Positions 12,501-24,508 of a stretch of DNA of 64,000 nt are shown piece by piece. Within the stretch, counting starts at the first letter, position 1, and each line of letters begins with the position of its first letter. Source of the stretch: Tolypeutes matacus (Eukaryota > Chordata > Mammalia > Cingulata > Chlamyphoridae); contig JAKSZT010054308.1 in the NCBI GenBank assembly GCA_026826555.1, forward strand, positions 1,970,045 to 2,034,044, in the 5' to 3' direction. The notes under the pieces were generated by a model, which ran no database searches, was not told where the DNA came from, and saw only the letters and a program-made list of their open reading frames with translations. A program made the position numbers and the translations under genes.

Positions 12501-15500
12501 AAATCAAAACTACAATGAGATATCATTTCACATGTACCAGAATGGCCAGTATTAAAAAGACATTATAGAACTATTTTGATAATATTTTTACAATGAACTT
12601 CCCCATGTTTTTTTATGATTTTCTTTGCTTATGTTTACTGTAGGTTGCACAAGAACTTTTACTCTTTGGTGTCTCACAATTCTTCAAAGTCTACCTTCTC
12701 AAATAGCCCAGATCTAGATTTTACATGTTATCATTTATTTATTCTTGTGCTTTCTGTATTTAAAACTTTGGCTGTATTAAGCAAATGCAAGGTTATAAAT
12801 TTAACTAATAGTAGTTTACAGACAATTTGAATGATTGTGATTTCATTTGGTTTAAACAAACTGTACTAGTTCATTTGATAAGGTAATGATGCTGTAGACA
12901 TATGTAAATAAAGCTTGTGAGTCAAGCATCAAGTGGTGTTTGTTAGAAATAAACTGGAAATTGAGCTCCCGCCTACCAAATGGGAGGGCCGTGCTTCGGT
13001 TCCCAGTGCCTCTTAAAGAAGTCAGGAAGCTGGGGTGATGGGCAAGCACAGCAAGCTAAAACAAGATGTCACAACAAGAGACACAATAAGAAAAACATGA
13101 TGAGAGACACAACAATACAAGGAGCAGAGGTTCCTGGTGCCTCCTAAAAGAAGATGAGAAAGACAGCGAGCTGACGTGACATGTAGGTGTGGTAAACTGG
13201 CGCAACAAGATGGCGCCACAAGAGACGGAGGAGGAAAAGCATAAGGAGAGACACAGCAAAGCAGGGAACGGAGGTGGCTCAAATGATTAGGCACCTCCCT
13301 CCCACATCGGAGGTCCCAGGTTCAGTTCCAGGTGCCTCCTAAAGAAACAAAAGAAGATAAACAGACACAGGAAGTACAGACAATGAGGGGGTGGGGAGAA
13401 ATAAATAAATAAATAAATTTTTTAAAAAAGATTTATTTATTTACTTTATCCATTTTAAACCCCCCTTCCCCATTTGCTGTTTTGTGTCCATTCGCTGGAC
13501 AATTCTCTGTGTCTGTTTCCTGCCATCTCTTCTCATCCTCCTCCTCCAGTCTTCACCAGGATTCCATCCTGAAGACCTCTGATGTAGGAGAGAGGTGTTC
13601 TGCTACCTGCGCCACCTCGGTTCCTGGTTTTCAGAACTTTTGGAGCATCTCGTCTTGTCTCTCCCCTGCGTCTCTCTCCGTCATCATCTTGCTGTATGGC
13701 TCCCGGGGCCTGGTGGCTCACGAGCACACAGAGCCTGGCAACCCATGTGCTTTTTATATATATTTTTGCTATTTTACCGGGAGGTCCCGGGGATCGAACC
13801 CAGGTCCCTCCATATGGCAGACGGACGCCCAACCATTTGAGCCACATCGGTCCCCAATAAATAAATCTTAAAAAAAAAAAAAGACCTTGAACTACAAGTG
13901 TTGGAGACGATGTGGAGAGAGAAGAACACTTATTCAATGTTGGTGGGAATACAGAATGGTATAGCCACTGTGGAGGACTATTTGGCAGTTCCTAAAGAAG
14001 CTGAATATAGACTTGCCATTTGACTCTACAATACCACTACTGGGTATATATCCAGAAGAACTGAGAGCATTGGCATGAATAGACACATAGCGGCATTATT
14101 CATGATTGTGAAATGTTAGAAACTCAGGTGTCCATCAACCGAGGAATGGATAAACAAAATGTGGTGTATTCACACAATGGAATATTACGCAGCAATAAGA
14201 AGAAATGAAGTCGTAAAGCATATGACAACATGGATGAACCTGGAGGACATTATGTTGAGTGAAGCAAGCCAGTCACAAAAGGACAAATACTGTATGACTG
14301 CATTACTATGAGCCAAATATATTGTGTAACATATTGTAACATATTGTATGTTTCAAAAGAAAAATGTATATGTATCCAGTACATTTAATTGAGAAATGTT
14401 TTTATTCAACTGTGATTTCTTTTTATTTTTTAATTGTTTATATTTTCAATTATTAAATGTACAAAATAAAGTTTAAAAAAACAAAAGAAAAACAGTAAAA
14501 AATGATAATAAAATTTTTTTTCATTGTGTCTTTCATCACTGTAAGATTTGTTACCTTTTATGTACAGTGACAATTTATTCTGTATGTTCCCCCAGTGTTT
14601 TATTTTTTTCACTTTATCTTCAAAGAAGCTTTAGGGTACAGAAAAGTCACATAGAAAATATAGGGAAGCGGCTGTGGCTCAATCAGTGGGGCTCCCGTTT
14701 ACCATGTGGGAGGCCCCGGGTTCGGTTCCCAGGGCCTCCTGGTGAAGGCAAGCCCGCCCGCACGGCGTGGTTGGCTGACCCAGCGAGCACAAGCAGCAAG
14801 GGGGGGATAAATGAATAAATAAAATAAAATCTTAAAAAAAAAAAAAAAAAAAAAATATATAGAGGATTCCCACATACCTAAATCCCTCCCACTCTCCCAC
14901 TCTCCCCCATTAATAACATTTTACATGTGTATGGTACATTTGTTACAATTGATGTACAAATATAGAAGCATTGCTACTAACCATGGTCAGTGTTTTACAT
15001 TATGGTTTACATTTTGCCTGTACACTTTTATAGGTTTTGACAAAATGTATAATGGCACGTATCCGTCATTGTAAGATAATGCAGAACAATTCCAATGCCG
15101 TGAAAATGCCCTATATTCCATCTATTCTATTCTTCCCTCCCTCTCTCTCCTGTTTTTTGACAGTGGCTTGCCAGAAATCTTTGGCATTCCTTGGTTGTGA
15201 CATAAGTCCATCTCTGTCTCCATTGTCACATGGCCATCTTCTCTCTCTGTGTCTATCTGTGTCTCTCTCCAAATATTGGACTAAGGGCCCACCATACTCT
15301 AGTATAATTCTATTTCTAAATAAGTACCCATTCACAGGTACCGGAGGTTAGGACTTCAGTATGTCTTTTTGGAGCACACAGTTCAACCCATAACAGTAAT
15401 CTTGCAGTGGAGAAACCTGACAGATACCACCTTAACCAAATGATGAAGGTTAACATCACCAGTAATAAACCATGTTGATATCATGTACCGCCAACAGACA

Positions 15501-18500
15501 CAATAAGAAGCACTCTTCATTTCCATGATTTTCCTCTCCAAAATTCATAATCCCAGTCTAATTTTGAGAAAACATCAGGCAAATCCAAACTGAGGGAGAG
15601 TCTGCAAAATACTTGACCAGTACTCTTTAAAAAGTGTCAAGGTCATAAAAGACAATGAAAGACTGATAAAGTGTCACAGATCTGAGAAGACTAAGAGGAC
15701 CTCACAACTTAGTTAACCAATGTACTGTCCTGGATTGAACCCTAGAGCAGAAAAAGGACATTAGTGGAAAAACTGACAAAATAAAAATAAAGTCTACGCT
15801 GAACTATTAACATTGTATCAATGTTAATTTCTCGGCTTTGATAATTGTACTATAAGTATGTAAGATATTAATTAGGGGAAACTGGATAAAAGGGATATGG
15901 GAACTCTGTACTAAGTTTGCATCTCTTCTGTAAATCTAAAATTATTTCAAAATAATGGTTTAAAAATTAAATTAATCCTAACACATGGAATTAAAATCTA
16001 GAGTATAGGTTAGTAGGAGGTATGGGCTGAGAAGAAGTACTGATGTTTAATATAGGTAGAATTTTTAATTAACTTGACTGTAAAAATGGGGAAATAGATG
16101 GAGTTGATGGTAACATATGGCTGGTTTATAAATGGGATTGTGGTTGAAAGGGGTAGTCTAGGGACGTAAGTGTCAACTGAAAGAAAGCTAGAGAATAATC
16201 TAGGGGCTGTATAAAATATAATGATTTCAGTGGTGGATGAGAATTGGGGTTAATAGTACAAATATAAGAATGTCCTTTGAACTAGAACAAATGTACCTCA
16301 CTATTACAAGGTGCTAAGTATATAGCGATGCACGCAAAAAATACAATTAATGTAACTTATAGACGATAGTTAACAGCAATATTGTAATATTCTTGCATCA
16401 ATGTCAAACGTGACACTATATCTATGTTAAGGGTCAAAAACGGGGGTGTGGGATTTTTTCTTTCGGAAGAAGGAAGATGTTCAGAAATTTGAGATGATGA
16501 CTGCACAATTCTGTGATGAAACTGAGAGCCACTGAGTGTACACTTTGGATGGATTGTACAATGCATGGGACTGTATAACACAGTGAACTGGGTGGTGGAT
16601 GATGGACTGTGGTTAACAGTACAAATATGAGAGTGTTCTCTCATGAATGATAACAATTGTACAATACTAATACACGGTATTAATGTTAGGGGATATATGG
16701 AAAAAAATATACCAAATTTAAGCTGTGGACCATAGTGAATAGTAACCTCTTGATATTCTTTCATAATTTGTAACAAATGTTCCACAATAATGTAAAGTGT
16801 TGGTGGAGGGGTGATGTATGGGAATTCTGAACGTTATGCATGATTATTTTGTGAAGCACTTCACTATTAAAAAATATATATGTTTATTAAAACAAAAAAT
16901 TAAATAAACCCTCTACTCAGTTAATGTTTAACTGAAGAACAGAACCTGAATGTTAGAAGAATTGAAGGGGAAGCGGATGTGGCTCAAGTAATTGGGCTCC
17001 CATCTACCATATGGAGGGTCCCAGGTTTGGTTCCCAGGGGCCTCCTGGTGAAAGCGAGCTGGCCACCACAGAGAGCTGGCCCACACAGAGAGCTGGTGCA
17101 AAAAGACGATGCAACAACAACAAAAAAGAGGCACAGAAGAGAGACAGTGACAGACACAACAAAACCAGGGAGCTGGGGTGGCTCAAGCAATTGAGTGCCT
17201 CTATCCCATAGCAGAAGGTCTCGGGATCAGTTCCCAGTGCCTCCTAAAGAGAAGATGAGAAGACAAGCAAACACAGAATAACACGCAGTGAATGGATACA
17301 GAGAGCAGAAGACCAAGACATACTTGGTAGTGGGTTGAATAGTGCCCTTCCCCCCAAATTGTCTACCCAGAACCTCAGAATGTAGCCTTATTTGGAAACA
17401 AGGTCTTTACAGACATAATTAGCCAAGATAATGTGGATTAGGGTAGGCCAGTATGACTTGTGGCTTCATAAGAAGAGGAGAGGACACACAGACAGACACA
17501 TAGGGAAGGCCATAAGAAAACAGAAGCAGAGTTTGGTGTGATACAGCTACAAGCTAAGGAATTCCAAAGATTGCCACAACCACCACAAAGTAGGAGAGGA
17601 ATGGAACAGATTCTCTCTCAGAACCCCCAGGAGTCCAATCCTGCCAGCATCTTGATTTTGGACTTCTGTCCTCCTGAACTGTGAGAGAATAAATTTCTAT
17701 TGTTTTTACCCACTCAGTTTGTGGTATAATTTGTTACAGCAGCCCTAGGAAACTAATACAGGGTCTACGGACAAAAACCAAGAGAAGCTGAAATCTCATG
17801 GGATATTCTGGTAGAAGATACCATTCAGGAGGTGTTCCAGGGATGGCAAAGGGTGCAGTTAAGCAAGACTTTTAGGGGAATGAATAAGTCAACAACTAAA
17901 AAAAGGCTAGTTTCCCTTCACATCTTCTTTTCTCCTAAATTATTGACTGGAAGCTAGAAGAATTCAGCAAGTGTGTATCACTGACCATAATGGGGGGAAA
18001 AATCACTTTGGATGATTTTCAAGCAAACTTTTAGAGATTAGAAGTATCAAATGCTTTTAAAACTAAAAGGAAACAAAAAACTGTGGCAGTTTGAAATTAT
18101 TTTATGAATCCCAAAAAGAGAAAGATTATGTTTTTAAAATAATCTATTCCTGTGCATGTGATGCCCTTTGATTGCATTAAATTCCATTAAAGGTTCTTTG
18201 ATTAGATTACTTATAAGATTGCTTTAGGGCTTTTGATTGGACTACATAAGTAGGGTGTGATTCATGTTGAGTCTCCACCCTCTTACTGGGTTGGATAAAA
18301 ATAGACACAGAGAGAGAGACACACACAGACATAGGAAAAGGAAGCTGACATTTTTTACCCTGCCATGTGAGAAAGGACTAGAGGATAGATTAAGCATGAA
18401 GCCCACAAGAGGCTAGGCCCACGGAGCAGCTCTAGAGAAGCCCCTGAGAGGCTCAAGTAGTTGAGGCCCAGGGAGAGATGAGCCACATGCCCAACAGCTT

Positions 18501-21500
18501 GCATTTGAACTTGGGAAAAATGTGGAGCAGCCAAGGTTGACAGAGGAGGCCTGGAAAGACACAAGCCCTATGTCTGGTTGCCTTCAGCTGAGCTCAAACC
18601 TGGCCATCTTGCTTCAGGACGTGGTAGCTGACTTTCATGAGAAAGCACCTCTTATGGTGCCTCAATTTGGTCTCTTTCATGGTCTTGGAACTGTAAGTTT
18701 TTACCTCAAATAAGTCCCCTTTATAAAAGCCAACCCGCTAGACTTCCGGGAAGATGGCGGACTAGTAAGACACGGGAATCTCTTCTCCAGAAAAATAGCT
18801 AGAGGACAAGCCGAAACAGCCCCGATAAAGATCTTCTAGGGTTTAGGACAGCAGGTGAAGGCTGCACACCACCCAGAAGAGAGAGGGACAGAAGAGGGAA
18901 ATCGTGACTACAGAACTGTGAGTTGTAAGTAGCAGCTTCTGCTGCTGCCGGCACCCTCCCCCACACTCTTCAGAATTCTCGGGCCTCTGGGCCTGCGACC
19001 ACAGACAAAGGGGGCTTCAGGGATCTGCCACTCCCGGAAAGGGGAGAGAGAGGGACACAGCCTTAGGCTGACTCAGGTTCTGACCTGAAATTTGGGCTGC
19101 AGAGCCCCACGGACCCTTCCACACGGTGGTTTGCCCTGGGAGCCTAGAAAGGACTGGAGAAATCCGACCCTCGCAACCTCCCACTCTTCTAGCCTGGACT
19201 AAATGTTGAGGACACCACGGGAGAGGGGAGAGAGAGCCTGGGGCTGACCCTGCTTTGGACTCCCAGGTTTGGCCTGCCCTGTCCCGAGAGCCCTTCCAGG
19301 CTGGATGGGGCTGCGCCATTGTTTGCCTTGGAGCCTGCAAGGGGCTAAAGATATACAAACCTCCCAATCTCCTCCTCTACTAACAGGGACTGATTGTTGA
19401 GGATTCAGAAGGGAGTGGAAATATTTCCTAGCTGGGAAAAGGGGGGCGCTGCGAGAGAAGTCTGGAGAACTGTCTCAGAAAGTTTGAATCACAGGGCTCC
19501 TAGCCCCCAGACAGGAAGCTCTATCACATTGATCTGGTCTGAGTCACAACAAATACGCTCCAACCAGGCATTGAATTGAGAGCTGCCAACAAGCGCCATC
19601 TCCTGGCAGACCAAGGAAGTACACATAAGAAAATTAATAAGAGAGGCTTTTCCTGCTCCCTGCCCAAGGCCCTAGGAAACGACTCTACAACCAATCACTG
19701 GGTCCAGTGCCCAGTTTTGAGCAACCAGCAGAACAATCCTAACAATCAAGGTTGAGCCAAAAATCAAAAAGTGGTTGGGAGGCGGCTGTGGCTCAATCAG
19801 TAGGGCTCCCGTTTACCGTATGGGAGGCCCCGGGTTCGGTTCCTGGGGCCTCCTGGTGAAGGCAAGCCCGCCCGCACGGCGTGGTTAGCTGACCCAGCGA
19901 GCACAAGCAGCAAGGGGGGGATAAATGAATAAATAAATAAAAAATCTTTAAAAAAAAAAAAAAAAAAGTGGTGGTAACTCAGCCTCCTGCCACTAAAACC
20001 CCATAAAAGAGAAAGAGATAGAGCATCTAAGTAAAATACAAACTAATCAGATGCCTAAGCACCAGTAAAAAATTATGGGCCATACTAAGAAAATAGAAGA
20101 CATGGCCCAAGAAAAGGAATACAGCCAAGTCCCAGAAGAGATGCAGAATTTGAGAGAACTAATCAGTGAGATGAGCACACATTTCCAAAATCAAATTAAT
20201 GAGATGAAAGAGAATATAAAAGCCAACCCATTTCTGGTACGTTGCATTGGCAGCCCTTTGGCAAACTAAACATAACTTTATTAAATAATATAATAGATGT
20301 TCTTATTTACAGGTTCATATCACTTCAAGTATATACTTCAGGGCCATGCTCAAGTCAAGTAATGAAGAAACAAAATGAGATAGAGGAAGAAAGTTAATTC
20401 AGGGAGATGAAGAAGGAAAAGAAAAAACTAAAGGAATGAGGCCAGGACTGAGAAAACCAAAGGGATGCAGAGCCAGAGACAAAAAGAGGGAATGGACGGG
20501 AAGCGGATGTGGCTCAAGCAGTTGGGTGCCTGCCTGCCATGTGGGAGGTCCCAGGTTCAGTTCCCAGTGCTTCCTGAAGAAGAGAAGCAAGACAGCAAAC
20601 TGACACAATGGGCTGGTGTGGCGAGCTGATGCAACAAGATAATGCAACGAGGAAACACAATGAGAGACATATCAAGCAGGGAGCAGAGGTGGCTCAAGCG
20701 ATTGAACACCTCCATCCCATATGGGAAGTCCCAGGTTCGGTTCCCATGCCTCCTAAAAAGAAGACGAGCAGACATAGAGAGCACACAACCAACAGACACA
20801 GAGAGTAGACAGCAAGCACAAACAACAGGGTGTGGGAAAAATAAATAAATAAAATAAATCTTAATTTAAAAAAAAAAAGGAATGGAAATGACAAATATTT
20901 CTGCCTGTCCTGATCCTCATATTTATCCCAGCCTCCAAACCAACCCTCCACTGATTATACTCCACTGAAGCAATTAATCAATTACTTACCAAACATCTAC
21001 TATGTGGTAGGCATAGTGCAAAACATACTGATTGTCACCACTCTACTCTCCCCATCTCTCACCAGTCAAAATCACCCATTTGTCCAAATCCTTCATTTTC
21101 CATGTGAGCTTTTTCAACCAAAAGTATGCCCTCATCTCTGAACTCCTCTATCTGTCCTGTTTCTAAAGTTAAAAGTCTGTGTTTCCCACCACAAAAAAAA
21201 AGGTACATTCATATATTTATAGACTACCTCTGGAAGGATATAGAAAAGTGCCTGCCTCCTAGAGAAATGGGTTCACAGAAATGTTTTCTTTTCAATATAC
21301 AATCTTTAATATTATTTGAATGTTTTGCCAAATGGAAGTAATACCTAATCAAACCAAACAAAAACAAAAACATTTAAAGGAAATCTAGCACTCTTACCAA
21401 ATGGAACATGCCCACCTCAAGCCTCTTATTTCTATCCTCTCTTTCACAGCCACTAATTTTCTTTATTACACTATAAGCAAAAACATAAATAAAATGCTAA

Positions 21501-24473
21501 GCACCTAAACACAAATGGAGTACTTAAATCTTTTTACCTTTACAGGTGCCTTACAGTTAGTAAGCAACTCAATACATATATATCAAATGAATCAATAACT
21601 TCTCTTTGTTTCTCTTCTCGCCTTCCTCTCAAAATGGCCTCCCTGTCTTTAGGGTGTCCGTTCCCACTCAGATGGGAATGGACCTAGTAGGACACCAAGA
21701 CTGGTATTTGTCATTGGGAGTCTCCATCATTTATGTGCACAATTGTAATAACAGCAAAATTGGGAAAACGGAGTTAAAGATACTTAACTTTGGAATATTT
21801 GCATAAGTCTGATGAAATTAGCTGAGAGCCAGATTTGAAAAATTTCCCAGCACTTGAGTGAATGACTCTTTTGTTATCAGAACGATTTCATGTAGTTAAG
21901 AGTAATTAAAGTCACTACTGAAGATAAAGAGTATATGTGGGGAAGCAGCTGTGGCTTAATCAGTAGGGCTCCCGTTTACCATATGGGTTCGGTTCCCGGG
22001 GCCTCCTGGTGAAGGCAAGCCCGCCCGCACGGCGTGGTTAGCTGACCCAGTGAGCACAAGCAGCAAGGGGGGGATAAATGAATAAATAAATAAAATCTTT
22101 AAAAAAAAAAAAAAAGAGTATATGTGACCAAATCAATGCTTCTTTTCTGACCTTGGTATCCTCCTCTATCCACTGTAGCTGGCATGCAAGATGAGATACA
22201 CCATATTTTATTGATTCTAAGATACTTACTTTTTTTTACTTAACAGCTCTGAAATTGAGATATAGTTTATAACTGATGACATCTTACAATCAGTGTCAGC
22301 CAGGCAGCTGTCAAGAGATAGATGTTAGGGAAGCGGCTGTGGCTCAATCGGTGGGGCTCCCGTTTGCCGTGTGGGAGGCCCCGGGTTCGGTTCCCAGGGC
22401 CTCCTGGTGGGGGCGGGCCCGCCCGCGTGGCGTGGTTGGCTGACCCAGCGAGCGCAGGCGGCAGGGGGGGGATAAATGAATAAATAAATAAAATCTTTAA
22501 AAAAAAAGAGAGAGATAGATGTTAGTGACAACACATGTAGAACATTAAAAGGGCTAGCATTGAAACTTGAAGAATGGGTATTAGTGGTTGAAAGAAAATC
22601 TGGTGGACAATAATGGATTCTTTTGTCCTCTAGGAAGCAACTGGTTAAGGGGAGTGCATAGAAAAGGAGATGACTCAGATGTGTTTAACAACTTTTCCAC
22701 AGCTGGATACAAAAACAGATGAGCTCTATATAATTGCAAAGCCAGCATAAGAGCCTAACACCTATGCTTTTTGGGTGTCTTTTTAAAAATTGATTATTTT
22801 AGGAAATGCTGCATCACTAATACACTTGATGGCCCAGAGGAAGATGATATGGGGAAAAACACAGGTATTGATGTTCCCAGTTAAAAGGTGATTCAGAAAA
22901 GTCAGAAATGTAAGGTAGTTTTAGGATATCATAACCAACCAATTTATTTTACTTAGATTTTCCTTTTTATTAGGCACTAGAGTGATAAATAAAAAATAAA
23001 AAAAAAAAAACACAACTAATTAAATCTTTCAGTAGGCATTAAGTAAAAATTCAGCCTGAAAAAAAAAAGCATAGACTGGCAGTTTTTCTTAGAATTAAGT
23101 AAAATAATGGTATGCCTTAAAATAGATGGTATCTTCACCCTGAACTTCTCTTTATAACCTATTATAGATCTATCATTTATCAAAATATTTAAAGCCACAT
23201 AGACATTTCTGGCCAATTTACATGGCAGTGAAGTACCAGGAAAACAGAGCCTTGCCTTGATTTGGATACACAGTATTTCTTGAGTTGCTCTGGACTAAAA
23301 TCAACTACTGTAGTGCTTCTCAAACGTTAGCATGTTAAAGAGTCACCTGGAGAGCTTGTTAAAACACAGATTCTGATATAGCAGATCTAAGGTGGGGCCT
23401 GAAAATTTACATTTCTAACAAACTCCCAGGTTATGCTGGCAATGCTAATGACACCAGTTCACAGATCACATTTTGAGAAGTACTGGTCTTTATACTGCCT
23501 TTTGCCCAGCTCAAGATCAGTATCAGCAGAGCGGGAGTAGCTCAGTGGTTGGGCACGTGATTCACATGTACGAGGACCCGGGTTCAAGTCCAGTACCTCC
23601 TTTAAAATAAAAAAAGGACCAATATCATATGTTAAAACCTAAGCTAATTTTATATGACTGATTCCTTCCTTCATTGATGAAACAACTAGAGATTCTACTT
23701 TGTATCAGGCACTCTACCAGGTGCTGGATATTAAAAAAATAAAATAAAAAATTGTTACAGAATAGAATGCCACAATTTAGGGTTTATATTGTAAGAATCC
23801 CTTTATTCTACCTCTTATTGTTTAATGCCAACACCATTTGTGTTAACCATCTATACAAGATAGATTATTCTACCCAGATGAAATCTTACATAATGTGTTT
23901 TTTTCTCTCAACATACCTATCTCTCGAGCAAGAATAATACTGCTGAGGCGTGTTGGTTGGGTAGATTCAGCAATGAGTACAGCTCTTTGGGAACACAAGG
24001 TGCCATTTTCATATAAAGGCTCAACAGTAACTGCATCATGATGGGTGGAATGCCTGCCAGAACAAAACACTTAAGAGTATGAAATAAGTAAGGCCGGTTA
24101 AAGTTAACTTTTGGTGGAACACAAATTTCTATACTTTTTGTGTTACATTTATTTAAATGATACTTTTAAATAAAGTATGTGCCTTGCTTAGAGATCAAGA
24201 ATTAAAGTGGGAGAAACTGAACAGAACGTTTTCCCAATGGTTCCTTGTACATTGTCACAAAGTGTTACATTTCTCCCTCAATATTTAAAATAAGATTAAA
24301 GTTTAAATTCTTCCCACACAATGTAAAAAGAGGATTAATATTGGGTTTTCAATGAGAAACTGGGCTTTTTCAGCCTCTGAGGAATGAGTTTCTTCCAATC
24401 CTTGAAATTAGGCTCCTGACATCTTAGATGGAAAAGTTACCTAAATTATGAGTAAATCCAATTCAAAACATTA

Positions 24474-24508
<35 letters not shown>

